DNA from: Doris montereyensis
Taxonomy: Eukaryota > Mollusca > Gastropoda > Nudibranchia > Dorididae
Assembly (NCBI GenBank): GCA_037039925.1
Contig: JAXRKP010000318.1
Location: 93,501-157,500 of the forward strand
Direction: 5' to 3'
DNA: 64,000 nt
A program made the position numbers and the translations under genes. Numbering within the stretch: position 1 is the stretch's first letter; every line of letters begins with the position of its first letter. Of this stretch, positions 51,901-63,370 are shown piece by piece. The notes beneath the pieces are model-generated. The model made no database searches. It was not told the DNA's origin and worked only from the letters and a program-made list of their open reading frames with translations.

Positions 51901-54900
51901 TAAAACCAACATCACTCTTTAGATATGAATGGAAAAGGCGATCTGCACAAGTTTTGAGTGATTTTATTCATAACTAAGGGAGGAGATAGATTTTGAAAAT
52001 TGGGTCAAAATCCAAGATGGTGATCGTTTCTATGGCAACCAAGGACGCTACAAACTTTTCAATGATAAAGGATGACTGTATTTTGACAGCTACTTATGTA
52101 CATACTAAAAGCAAATACCCAAACTCAAAAGCAAGAAAAAATCACTTCAGGAGTGATTATCAATTATCACTGTTCTTATCTTATTATATCTCTTCACTGA
52201 TTGAAAACTTTTCTTCTTTTTTTTTTTTTGGAGTAAGATCTACCTTCCTGGTTCAGGTAGGTGGGTGGACACCTAGTCTGATCGGAGGCAGTCAATAAAA
52301 AGGAGATCCTGTATGCACATCACAATACTCTGTGCACATTTAGGATCCCTTGGCTGTTTACGGGCAGTTCGGCAAAATTTGAAAATCCTACCAATAACCC
52401 CCAAGATGAACTTAGTTGTAGATATGAATAAAATAAAATCAATATCCTCAGACATGCTTATGGAAAAATAATCTTTTTTTTTTTTTTAGACACTGACAGT
52501 GATAGTTATCAATTATCATTGATCATGAAATTAAATCATACCGTTATACCATTAGCTTGCACCAGTAACCTAATGCTGTGGTTAGGTTGCTATGCTTGAG
52601 ATTGTGAGATCCTAGGTTTGAATTCGACAATACTGGATGCAGTGTTATGTCCATTTGGAAAAACACTTTAGAATGTGTATTTCCCCACTCAACCCAGATG
52701 CAAAGGAAGTTACCATCATCTGCTAGGATGTAATATCTGTGACTGTCTAACATCCTGTCTTGAAGGCAATATATTATCCCTTGTTCCACTTCATGCTCTA
52801 GATATATAGACATGTTCCCGCTTTATGGGCCATTATAGCGGTGAAGGAACTTTGCTCTTTTAACTTTATAATGTCATTAAAAAGAAAATGATAAACCAGT
52901 GGTGAATTTCATTTTATGCCAATATTTCACACAACAAAATTCTACAGCTTTCGAAAGCGATCATCTGTAGAGAAAGTTACCATCAATCACCTCAAGCAGG
53001 AGAATTTATTTCCTTGGCTCACATTAATTGGAAGAGGTGTGTCATGGTTTCATCCTATGAGATGAATAAACTATCAAATGATTAAAAAAAAAAAAAAGTA
53101 AACAAACAGCTTTCAAGTCTCAAAAGCTACAGTTTTCTAGAGCAATATCCGACATAAGTGGGGCAAGATGACCCCATGGAACAGATCCTGATCTGTCTAA
53201 GGTTTTACCTCCAAGCTTTCTCTCGTATCTGTTTTTATTTGGGTGGAGTGAAGTGAGGAAAAGTCTTGTTTTAAAGAAAATGAAAATAAAAAGGGGGTTC
53301 CTTACACAGGCTTGATTTCCATGTTCAACATCGTTTACAGTTTTCTTTTTCACCTATGTCACACAAAGTTTGCGATTTACTTAGGCAATGGTTAGTCCCA
53401 TTCATACCTGGACATTTTCCGATGTAAACCAGAAGTTAAAATTTGACTCCAGTGTCTCGAGATGAAGATGGGTTGGGGAACAACTGAATTTTTTAAAATA
53501 GAGGAACCCCCTCATCATGTCAGAGTCCCAGATCACTGTGATTACTTTACTGAAGTTAATGCCATGGATAACTTGCGGTCCGGTATAAATTAGTCATACA
53601 GATCTTATTTGTAATCAGTTATGTTTTCAAGGTCACTCCCAGTTCAAAGGTCACAGTTTCAGGTATACATTTTTAACATTTTCTTTCTTTCACCCATGAT
53701 CACCATTTTGGATTCACTTTGTTCTTAGCTTTTCTTCTCAATTTGTTAAGAAACGTGTCTGGATCATTTTCCTTTCAGAGATATAATATATATATGTAGA
53801 ATGATTTTACTATTTTTCTCTTCTTGCCAGACAAAGTTGAATTTGGTGATATAGTCCATGCACCCTACCCTATCTGTCTTGCCAAAAAGGGCTGTACCTG
53901 TTGGTGCTGACAGGGTAAAATGAATATAATTTATCTTTGTAATTCTTTGTATTTAGTGTTTTATAACATACGTCGGTGAAACTGTCTAAAGGCGTAAGTC
54001 TGTCTGACGTAATTTTCCAGGAGAAACAAAAAACTTTATAAATCATCAAATAGGGCTGCAAACACTATGCTATGCTTTTTGGAAGAAAATCGGAAATCCT
54101 TGTTTACATCATGCTTTCTTATTAGTTCAAGGTCTCCAATATTTATAAAGACACGAAAGAGACATGCTATTGATCATTTTAAGGCAGGGACAAATCTCAT
54201 GTCCCATATATCATGGACTTATGCGTTTAGACAGTTTCACTGACGATATTTTATATACTTCTTAAAAATCCTTTCTATTTTGTTGAGGGGAAGGGATGTT
54301 TTTTAGATTTTGTTTTCCATTCATATTTTACAAATTTTGTCAGATTGTGATTGAAGTTGCAGTGAATAATGTGTCAAAATGTCTCTGTTGTTAATCAACA
54401 ATTTTTAAATATTTATTTTTTTACTTTTTCTCACCTTTGCTTGAGTGAGACGCACATTTATTGTAGACTTGATTTTTCTTGATAATTTCATCGTGCACAG
54501 TCTACAATGAATGTCAAAAAACTAAATTCTGTGAGCCCATAAGTTTTGTTTGTGGAAGTAAGTTCAAGAAATTTAACAGCACAAACAATTTCTAACAGAG
54601 AGACAGAATGAGCTTGGGAAAAAGAAGGGTCTTAAAACAAAGTCCTTAGAGCAGAGGGAGAAATGGGTCATTTTTCGTCAGTTTTTTGTCAAATTGGTCT
54701 TATACCTGGCAGATTGGCGAACAAAGCATACACATGTTATGTATATATATATTATAATGTAGTATGAAGCAGAGAGAAAGATTTGATACTCAAGCCCTAC
54801 TTTTAAGTGGCACCATAAGACTTAAAGTGTTTGAAATATTATGCATTAAATTCAGATGATCAAAGTATTCATTTAACTGGAACTTCTACTTATACAGAGG

Positions 54901-56338
54901 GTTTTAAAGAATAGACCACTGATTTTGCTTTGCATTTATTGCATTATCATTCCAGTATAAATGAATAGAGTAAAGATTTATTCTGACAGAAAAGTTAATT
55001 TAAAATATTTTGATTTGACATATACCTGAATTCCTCTTACAATTGTCTTTATAACAAAGAATACTCATACAATTGATGTTGATTTATTTATATGTAACAA
55101 ATGTATTATACCTTGGATGGTATGAAGTAGGATTATAAGATCAGGTCAGTGATCGATTTTAAAGTTACACAAGCCTTTATTATAATGACAGAAAAGCGAT
55201 AAACTGCAAGTAGTAACAATAAAAAGTTTTCTGAATCACAAGCAAATAATCTTTTTTTCAATAAATTCAAATACTGTCTTGATCCAAAAGTTCATACCAG
55301 AAGAACTTAATGCACATGTAAAATATCATTATCCTGGATTTACCGTGTTCAAAGTTAGACTTCTTGTCTACCCGTTGATGCCAGCTTGGAGTCGATTGAA
55401 CATGAACAAGCACAAATTCGAACTTGTCCGTTCCTAGCTTTTAATTTTCCACAGGGTTGAAAATAATGGTGGAACAGTTTCTTAAGTTGATATGTTATGT
55501 TCAGGTCTAAGTCTAATCAAGGAAAGTATTTATGTAGATGAAATAATTTTCCTAGTGTTTTTGACTATGCCCATGTCCACCGTCAATATACATGTATTCT
55601 GTACTCGCCCTGATAATTTGTAAATTTTATGACGGTTTGGTTTAAAAACCTGTCGTGATTACACAAATCGACCTCCCTTCCATCATTGTATGATGCAATG
55701 TGGGGTATGCCATATTTTTTATAATCATTTAGTTAGATAAGAGATCAAACCAAAGTAGATGGCATTAAAACTAAGATAGAAATAAATCATTTGAGATGGT
55801 TTGGGCATGTAAGCAGAATGGATGAAAAGGATTAACTAAATCAGTATATAAGGCTAAAACTCAAGGTATAAGACCAAAAGATAGACCTCGGAGAAAGTGG
55901 GATGGAGGTATAAAAGAGGCACTAAAGCCAAGAGATTTAATCTTCGTAGAAGGAAACAGAAAATGTCAGGACATGGTAGCCCGGAGAAAAACGATTTCGG
56001 ATATCTAAATCCATACACTGGGAGGTAGAATAGGAACTGATTAAGAAAGAAAGAAAGATTTATGTATGTTTTTATATCTAGTAATATTATTATCATTGTT
56101 GTCATTTCAGCCTGGTTTAAGGATGCCTGAACTTAAAGAAGCTTTTATGTCAAAGTCCACTGGCTCCAGCAATAAGAAAGCATCTGAAGAAAGTTCACTT
56201 CCTATGAGAGAGGTGGGTAGGTCATTGAAGCGGAAATCCCTATCAGCATTTCGCCAAATAGAGTCAGACATTGCCAGAGAAAACTTTATTTCAGCATACA
56301 GGCAGATGAAAGGAAAGAAAGCAAGATTAAGAGAGTAA
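48986..56338 (+). CDS. CCDC137: Coiled-coil domain-containing protein 137
   Basis: Exons seen: 48986-49131, 49430-49737, 50622-50692, 50974-51051, 53831-~53860 (donor unresolved) and 56111-56338 (stop TAA). Translations run parallel to human CCDC137. QEIPRKLKDLGIAIKD matches the EIP..LREI block. SFKFKKRKDESKQSFMRRV matches VPKFKQRKGES.GAYIHRM. A Lys/Arg-rich helix follows (SRKKRKAEARKEKK), then DKVEFGDIVHAP (human DTVKFGEVVLQP). The last exon has a basic coiled coil ending YRQMKGKKARLRE. The human protein is reported nuclear/chromosomal and to affect retinoic-acid-receptor localisation; transfer of that role is inference. An A run at 51020-51025 has one base too many. No in-phase GT donor follows GDIVHAP. 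The start exon is not settled. Several SINEs and a LINE tail lie in its introns. AATAAA at 56485 fits the 3' end. Confidence 0.87.
49952..50245 (+). mobile_element. SINE family 2, body I (full length)
   Basis: The head 'agtagtccagaggcaaggtg' and B-box-like GGGTTTGGGCCC lead 'ggtccaggtaggtgaatcg', 'aaaaaggaggtcccgtgtgc', then 'aagatcaccttaattgtgga'. It lies in CCDC137 intron DNA. Confidence 0.82.
52228..52445 (+). mobile_element. SINE family 2, body I, 5'-truncated
   Basis: Starts within the body ('ggttcaggtaggtgggtgga') and runs to the tail 'aataaaataaaatc'. The head is missing. Confidence 0.75.
52555..52862 (+). mobile_element. tRNA-derived SINE, family 1
   Basis: A degenerate A box, then a B-box-like GGTTTGAATTC near 52615. 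The body ends in 'gggccattatagcggtgaag', as in the 12845 copy. Confidence 0.72.
55735..56035 (+). mobile_element. LINE 3' end fragment
   Basis: Plus-strand relic of an RT C-terminus. LRWFGHVSRMDEKD is followed, across stops and frameshifts, by a degraded version of the usual Arg-rich 'GRPRKRW' end. It sits just upstream of the last CCDC137 exon. Confidence 0.75.
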
Positions 56339-56484
56339 CTCTTACACATTTTGTCTTGATATTTTGTGCATCATTATTCAACCGTCATATGAAAATTGTT
56401 ATGTCGTTGGGTTTTTGGTTATGTCATAAATTTATGCTAATGAAAGCTGTTGCTTTTGAAAGTCATTTAATGATTTGACATAAA

Positions 56485-56490
56485 AATAAA
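56485..56490 (+). promoter_or_regulatory. Polyadenylation signal for CCDC137
   Basis: AATAAA about 150 nt after the CCDC137 stop, followed by a GT-rich stretch. A second copy lies near 56734. Confidence 0.6.
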
Positions 56491-56874
56491 CAAAGGTGTT
56501 TTCAAGATAAATGTATGTTTTGTATTATAACTATGTGTATATCAACACACAATGTTTGATACTTTGGTCAGATACGTTTGAATTTAGTGAACTGTACAGA
56601 CATAGAATGACCTGATTAAAAATGTACATGTATGTAAAATACAATTCTTGTTCTTTGTTTTCTTCTCTCTCTGCTAACTTGTCTCCTGAGTTATTGTAAT
56701 GATTTCGAATAATTCCCTTTTTTGTCACACCCAATAAAGTTTGCTTATGTGAGTATTTTGTTTTTTCAACAGTGTAGCAGGGAATGGAGGTTTGGGTGGG
56801 AGGCTAATTTTATCAAAGAAACCATTTTTTTTTTAATATTTCAACTGTGCATCCTTGGTAGCAACCTTTAGATT

Positions 56875-57095
56875 TTAGTTTTTACCCTTATCCACAACTA
56901 AGGTGATCTCTGGATTTTTTATAGGATTTTAATTTTGCCTGGACTGTCCTGTAAATAGCCACAGAATCTTTAACCTGCACAGAGTGTTGCGATCTATAAG
57001 CAGGACCCCCCTTTTATCGCCTGTATCTGATAGGACTAGGTGTTGATCCACCTACCTGGGCCAGGGGTTGGGTTTTACCCAATAGACTCATGTCA
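56875..57095 (-). mobile_element. SINE family 2, body I fragment
   Basis: Minus-strand copy with 'ggtaggtggatcaacaccta' and a tail equivalent to 'gatcaccttagttgtggata'. The head is missing. Confidence 0.75.
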
Positions 57096-57658
57096 GGGGA
57101 CACACCCACCATATTTTGATTGAAATACAGACCCCTTATATCTGAACCACTGTCCCTGGTTTTATTTCCAAAAGATTTGAAGCTGGACTATCAACCCATC
57201 AGTATCACTATCAGGCCCCAAACTCCATGAAAATGTGTCAACCTTCTGACACAAGATGTCTATGCCTATGAAATGTACATTCAAATGTGTTTTATTACGT
57301 ATCAACGGTGAAAGTCGCAAACCTTACATGTCCAATTTTTGATGTTTTGTGAAAATCAAAGAAAATGCTGTGCTTTTTTTTATCTATTTTCACAGACATG
57401 GTTTGCAAGTGTCAAAAACTAGGCCCAATAGGGATACACGGAATGTTTATAATAATATGGTTATTATATGGGTTTCTATTGGTTCTTGTGCCACAGAATC
57501 CTAACTAGACCAAACATAAGGGCTTTCTAATGTTAAAAAAAAGTGAGAAAAAAGACTAATCAGACTTTTATTGTTTACGATTTTCACCTTCAATATATAT
57601 ATGACACTTAAAAGCTGATGATAAAGTGTGTGTCAAAAGTAGTTCTATTTCTACGTAG

Positions 57659-58192
57659 ACAGTGGCTTCAGTCTCCTTGATTTCCTTTTTGTGATTTTAG
57701 GAGAGTAGACATTGCCTTGATTCTGAAAAATTGGGAGTGCATCCTATTCGCTTGCCATTCGAGACCCACAACTGACCAATGACTCCATACTCCAGAAGAA
57801 GAGAGGCACTGTTTGTGTTGGCCTTACAGCCTTTGTAAGAGAGGAAAAAATGTATAAAACGTGGGTTGGGTTTTGTTTTTCAAAATCAAGCTCAATGTTG
57901 GGGAATTCTTTTGCCCATACATGTAAATTATAACGTAATTTGTGTCGCAAAATTTAGATATGAAGTAAAAAATAATGTAGGCAAAATTCTGGTTTGACGA
58001 CCTTCCACGAATTTGGTTTTTCGGATCTTGTGAGACCGAGCAGATTGGGTCGCGAGTTGGCAGTGAAAGTGAGAAGGAATGGATTAATGCCACTCCAATT
58101 TCGACTAGAAATTATAATACATGTTAAGTTCCCACCAATTTTAAAATTTGAGTGATTCCCAATGTAAATACAAGGAGACTGAAGCAACTGTG
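57659..58192. mobile_element. Possible MITE with ~20-bp inverted ends
   Basis: The left end CAGTGGCTTCAGTCTCCTTG and the complement of the right end CAGTTGCTTCAGTCTCCTTG differ at one of 20 positions and face each other across about 530 bp without a transposase. No clear target duplication was seen, so the class is undetermined. Confidence 0.5.
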
Positions 58193-58284
58193 TTTGTAGT
58201 CTACCTCTAATTTTATATTGGCAAGAATGAAGACAGCTTGGGTGTTGGCTTCATATCACAGTTTGATTGCTTGATAGAAATTTA

Positions 58285-58400
58285 CCATGTCTACCATATG
58301 CGATGATCTCAGGGTGAATGAAGAGTACATAGCAAGATAAAACATATGCGATGGAGTGAAAGGAAAGAAGTAAAACTGCCCACCAACCGCCCACTCATAT
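58285..58400 (-). mobile_element. SINE body II fragment
   Basis: Reverse-oriented: 'atctcagggtgaatgaagag', 'gaaaggaaagaagta', then 'actgcccaccaaccgcccac'. Confidence 0.65.
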
Positions 58401-58579
58401 CTAATTCTTTGATTAGATCAATAGTTTATTGTATTGTATGCTTGTAGCAAAGTTACATAAGCAGAAATTCTAATTAACTCATCTTTGATGGCAACCTATT
58501 TTCATTTCTAATCATAACCCAATTCTTGAGCATAATATAAGTTGTGCTATCTGACAAGTGCCTTATGAAAATATTGAAA

Positions 58580-58660
58580 GTACATGCCTAAGAGGAAACA
58601 GCAAGATAAAAGAAGTGAAAGAGTAAGAGGAAAGAAGGACCTACCAGTAGCACGTGCCAG
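58580..58660 (-). mobile_element. SINE body II fragment, short
   Basis: 'aggaaacagcaagataaaag' followed by 'ggacctaccagtagcacgtg', matching the middle of body II in reverse. Confidence 0.6.
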
Positions 58661-58984
58661 AGTACATGTAATGCATAACATGAAAAGAGTGATAAAGATC
58701 TAGTATAGTATGCTACTCCTGTCCAAGCAAAAGCATGAGACCTTGTCCAATAGGTTTAGAAATAAGTGCGTAAGAAATTTTTTCAAATCCTGAACTCGAA
58801 GAGGCCTATCAATATCATTCATTTGAATGGATTATGCAATCACATAAGCATTAACGAACCTACGCAAATACTAAGCTGTTAAAATTGAGTTAATATCTGG
58901 GTAACAATGAACGGAGTTCGCTGTATAGAGTTGAATTTTTCCATAAATCTCAGATCCATGTATTTGACTTTCTTCATCATCATC

Positions 58985-59115
58985 TCTGGTAGGTTCTACT
59001 GCCTTTCACTTTCATTTTCACTTCTCACTTCTTTCATATTGCTGTTTCCTCTTAATTCACCCTGAGACCACTGCATATGGTGGATGGGATAAATTTCAAT
59101 TTAACAAACAAATCA
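58985..59115 (+). mobile_element. SINE body II fragment
   Basis: Forward copy: 'ggtaggttctactgcctttc', 'ttgctgtttcctcttaattc', 'accctgagaccactgc', then the tail 'gggataaatttcaatttaac'. Confidence 0.68.
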
Positions 59116-59570
59116 AACCGCTTGATGGCGTCTGTAAGACTTTGAAATCAGTTTTCCTTCTCCAGACAAGACTGCCTTCCAAGGTTTACGAAGTTCTATC
59201 AAGTAATATTGTTTGTAAGTCAATCGTGTTATAAAAGGATTGGAAAAAAATGCCATAAACTTTTAAGAGGTGTAATTTCATTCATGGATTTCATATTTTT
59301 TAAATAGTAATTTTACAAGAAGTAGACATTTGTCTTTCCATTTCAAAGTTTTTGCATCTTCATTGTCTCGACATTAAGATGGAATTTGCTTTGTTTTCTC
59401 ATTTAGTTCATGTTTAATTCTATTACTATTATGCTTTTGGGTAATTAAATGTGTATATGGTGCATAAAAAAACAGAATACCAATGAACAAAAAGAAGACC
59501 CGAAAATGGGGAAAGGCAGCATGCATTGAAATAAAACACATCAAATCACTGATACATTCAATTCACATCT

Positions 59571-59576
59571 TTTATT
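59571..59576 (-). promoter_or_regulatory. Polyadenylation signal for the H1 gene
   Basis: AATAAA on the minus strand about 195 nt after the H1 stop. Its presence suggests a polyadenylated mRNA; no histone-type stem-loop was noticed near the stop. Confidence 0.5.
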
Positions 59577-59768
59577 TTCACATTATTAAAAAGGAGTTAA
59601 AAGTAGACTTAAATGTATATCAGTGATACAAAATAGATTTAAAGTTTACAGCATAGTCAGGAAGATGCAGTTCATCATAAAAGATAAAATAATATATGTT
59701 GAAAATTTGGAGGTAGAGGATTATGTACATGGTGTTTCAGGAAAAAGATGAAAATAAAAAGTTGTCTG

Positions 59769-62700
59769 TTATTTCTTGCCAGTCTTTGTTCCTCTTTTGG
59801 TTGCAGTCTTCATCTTTTTCACAGACGCTGTCTGGTTAAAATAAATAAATAATGATACAATTCAGATGTGGTTACCCAACGAGTGAGAAGTGGGCAATGA
59901 AATTGAAGTATTTTTCAACAAACAAAAATTTTAAAACCGAAAGTGCCAAACATAAACACACGAGAAAATAGACCTTTCTGTACCTTATGTTTTTAGGGCC
60001 TTCGTGTGCGACTTGCAAATAACATCCTTTATTCTCGTTTGATTTTCAGAAAAATTGCAGTGCAAATAATGGTAGTTTAATTGCTTTTTATTCACTCCTG
60101 AGTAAAACAGTACATGTACTTATATACATACGTATATGACATAATATTGTACATGTATTTCTATATATAATTTTGAGTTGGTCGTTCTTAGTTTGTCAAA
60201 GGCTCTTTTACCAGCCCACTAAGAATAGACATACAATACATGTAGATTCTAAATGATCCCAGGATCGTTTTCATTTGAGAAATTTGTTCAACCAGAAGTG
60301 ACGGTTATTACTCAGAATTTATTTCTTCCCCCATCTTTGAATATAATTTTCATCCAAAGACGACATTTTGAAAACGTTTAAACGTTCAAAGGTTGGAAAC
60401 GTAGTACATTGTACCATTCACGCATACTTTCATAACCTCAATATCGAATACTGACCCGATCTAATAATCATGCTTGGTATGGCCCGGGGTGTAACAATAG
60501 TAACACGCTTATATATTACAAATATATGTGTGTGTGTGTATGTACGATATGAATGCAGTATTTATCAATCCCATCGTCAATCATCTCTTTTCTGGATCCA
60601 TGGGTTTGATGCAATGAAATTTACTCCTGTCCATCATATTAGGCCATCTCAGGGTGAATTGGAAGTAAACAGCAAGATTTAAAGTCATTGAAGAAGTGAT
60701 AGGAAAGAAATCCATGGGTAGCTAATTTGTTGGTGGGTGGAGAGTGGATGGGTTATGGAGAATGATGGTTAGATTTAAAGTTATATGTCGCATGTTACTA
60801 TGCCTTAAGTTTCATTTTTGTTTCATTACAATTTACCCTGTCCACTGTATGGGGTAATCTCAGGGAGAATTTAGAGTAAGATGCAAGATAAGTTGAAGAG
60901 TGAAAGGAAAGAAGTAGGACCTGCCAGAAGCACCCGCCAATCAACTTAATTTACCTTAAGCCTGGTCTTCGAAATGTATTTGTCACTATACCCATTCCAA
61001 CGCTTAATATTTTCTGTAATTGTTCTTACTTAATAGTTTTAACATTTATACAGTTATGGTTGAAAAGCATATCTTGATCACACAGTCGACCTTTCTTCCA
61101 TTAATTAATTATAGAATAAGGATATTACCTTAGCTATGGCTCCTGCACGATCAATCTTACTGGTCTTTGGTGTTTCTCTGAAAGATGATTTCACCCTTTT
61201 AACAGCTGATTTTGTCTTTGTCTTAGGAGTGGTTTTCCCAGGACTCTTGCTTTTGCTCGGTTTGGCGACTTTCTTCTTTGGTGATTTAGTCGTCTTAATT
61301 TTAGCTGCAGCTGTCAGCCTTCTTTGGAGACTTGGCAGTTTTCCTTCAGTTTCTTTACTTGGCTTTGGCTTCTTTTTCTTGTCTTGATCCTTTTGAGCTG
61401 CTAAGGTTCTGTTGAGTAAGAAAATGTCCAGTCAGGCCTTCGTTCTCCGACGACTTAGGTCTGATGATTTCGCCACTTTCCAGGCCTTTCTTCATCGCTG
61501 TCCGGAGTCTCAATTTGGAGAAACGTTCTTTTGTTTCTGGGTATGTGTCAGTAACGTAGCGTTTGATGCTCTGGAAATGAAAAATGATTTGTGAAATTAA
61601 AATGTATTGAAACTCATTTTGTTCACCGTAACGTGCAATAGTAGTAGTAGGAGTAGGAGCAGTCAACGATGCATGCCCTATACTGTGTATTTTAACTTAA
61701 TGCTGATCATGAGGAATCTCGGTGTTGATAATTTTCGATGTTTATAATTTGTGTTGTAACATCTCTCCATGTGTGTCGATCCTGTGCTAGTCTTCAAAAG
61801 CAAGTAGGTCTCTTTCTGTTTTCAGTTGTGCTTTTATGTTTGATTATTCTCCTTTTGGTGTTCAGGTAATGTGTAGTGAATGTCAAAATGAATGGAAAAG
61901 ACATGTTCCCTGTCCACCATATTGTACTGGGATCTCAGGGAGAATTAAGAGGAAACAGCAAAATGAAAGATAAGTGAAAGAGCGAAATGAAAGAAGGCGG
62001 ACCTACCACTAGTTCCTGCCAACCAACCGCCCACTGCAAAGAAACGAGTTTTTTTTTAAATTTGATTTTCCCCACATTCGCCACCAAGGTGATCTGGGGT
62101 TTTTGGAAGGATTGTTTTTTTAAATGTTGCCAGGACTTCCCTGTAAACGCACAGGGTGTCGTGATCTGCACACGGGATCTTTTTATCGTCCGTCTTCCAT
62201 GTGACTAGATGTCGATCCACCTACCTGGACCAAGGAGTGTATTTACTTGAGAGAAAAAATTACTCGAGAAAGCTTTTTAGTCAATCACTGTCAGGGCACA
62301 AACCTTTTGAGAAATGGTTGAACATACACTTAATGACTTATGAGGGTTCAGAAGAGAGACAGACATGCAGACATGCACGTTTTTTAGGGGGGGGGGGGGG
62401 TTTGGTGGAGGGTTATTTGGGAGGACGGGGAGAAAGGGGTTACAATTTTGGTTAGTATTTTTCACGAGGGGACTCCTTAGTTGAGCATACGGTGTGAATT
62501 TCGTTGGGATGAACTGCCGGCGGGACCTAATTTTGCCTCAGGAGGGTGGGGGTGGTTCAGGGTCAGGGGTGGAGATAGTGAGGGTAATTATTTCCTTTTC
62601 ACAACACGTTTCATCTTTTGATTTAGAAAGTCTCGATTTGAGCAAAACGTCATCGGTAACTTATTATGCTGTTCTTTTTGCAGTCGAAAGTTGTTTCAAC

Positions 62701-63176
62701 GAAAGGCAATACAATATATGTGAACATTAAAATCAAAAGACTATTTGTATAGACTGGTAATAGTAATATAATATTGATATGGATAAATTATCGTTTTTCG
62801 TTTTTTTTAAAATTATTTTCCTTAATATGTAATGTAATTGAAACATGGGTGTCAATAAGAATAAAGGATTTATAATCCGTATCTCTGATCAAGTGGAGGC
62901 TAACCCACTATATCCCCAGCAGTACATTTCATTTAAAGTCCTCAACTCCATGGGGAGCATTACAATAAACCAGCCTGTTAGGCGCTTCATTCTAACACTG
63001 ACAATATATGTTTCTGCCTATAGCTAATTAACTCCACTTACTTGCAATGTGAGGCCTTTGATTGACTTGTTACATCCCAGAGCCTCCAAGACCATTATGT
63101 ACAATGTAGGATGGCTACGTGCTGGCCTTGCTTTGGACATGGCGTTGCTGGTTTTGGTTTTGGGACTTTCAGCCAT
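59769..63176 (-). CDS. Linker histone H1-like protein, intron-containing
   Basis: Three minus-strand exons: 63176-63042, 61570-61129 and 59831-59769 (stop TAA), joined in phase 0 with GTAAGT/GTAATA donors and TTTCCAG/TAACCAG acceptors. The start is well placed (gaacaATGg). The winged-helix globular domain spans the first intron: SHPTLYIMVLEALG and SIKGLTLQ, then SIKRYVTDTYPETKERFSKL, then MKKGLESGEIIRPKSS and GLTGHF. The tail is Lys/Pro/Ser-rich (KSPKKKVAKPSKSKSPGK, ending KRGTKTGKK). It should bind nucleosomal linker DNA. The GLE.G..RP..S pattern recalls oocyte/embryonic H1 (B4, H1M) more than somatic H1; this rests on memory. Frame is lost between domain and tail (near 61391-61411): as written it stops after ~116 aa, or ~212 aa if one base is removed. 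Confidence 0.85.
60625..60735 (-). mobile_element. SINE body II fragment in H1 intron 2
   Basis: 'ctgtccatcatattaggcca' and 'tctcagggtgaattggaagt' match body II in reverse. Confidence 0.65.
60835..60955 (-). mobile_element. SINE body II fragment in H1 intron 2
   Basis: 'accctgtccactgtatgggg', 'gaaaggaaagaagtaggacc' and 'tgccagaagcacccgccaat' match body II in reverse. Confidence 0.68.
61905..62035 (-). mobile_element. SINE body II fragment in H1 intron 1
   Basis: 'ctgtccaccatattgtactg' through 'accaaccgcccactg' in reverse. It abuts a body I fragment at 62050 in the same orientation. Confidence 0.68.
62050..62240 (-). mobile_element. SINE family 2, body I fragment in H1 intron 1
   Basis: On the minus strand: 'ggtccaggtaggtggatcga' to a 'gtggggaaaatcaaattt' tail. 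Body I and body II therefore lie side by side here. Confidence 0.72.
62860..63025 (-). mobile_element. SINE family 3, 3' half
   Basis: Shares 'ccccagcag..catttcatt', 'cctcaactcc' and 'cagcctgttagg' with 45220-45370, in the same orientation. It ends about 16 bp from the H1 exon 1 donor. Confidence 0.6.
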
Positions 63177-63370
63177 TGTTCTCGATCTTTAGCGCTACAG
63201 TCAGTGTCGATATCAACGTGTCTTAGAAAGCCCAGAAGATCTGAAATGGATTTATTCCTGTACATGAATTTGTTACAATTGCAACGTTTAAACATTGGCG
63301 TTGATGGTTAGTAATAGTATTATGATGGGGTGACATACGTTGTGGCTGTGATTGGGGTGAAACATTAAAG
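63177..63370 (-). other. H1 upstream region
   Basis: The only unique sequence between the H1 start codon and the GA repeat. It should hold the 5' UTR and core promoter. No TATA box or histone-type promoter element is clear. Confidence 0.35.

Noticed and set aside
61136..61387. Hydrophobic plus-strand frame resembling a membrane protein
   Set aside because: Reverse complement of the lysine-rich H1 tail; Lys codons read as Phe/Leu on the other strand.
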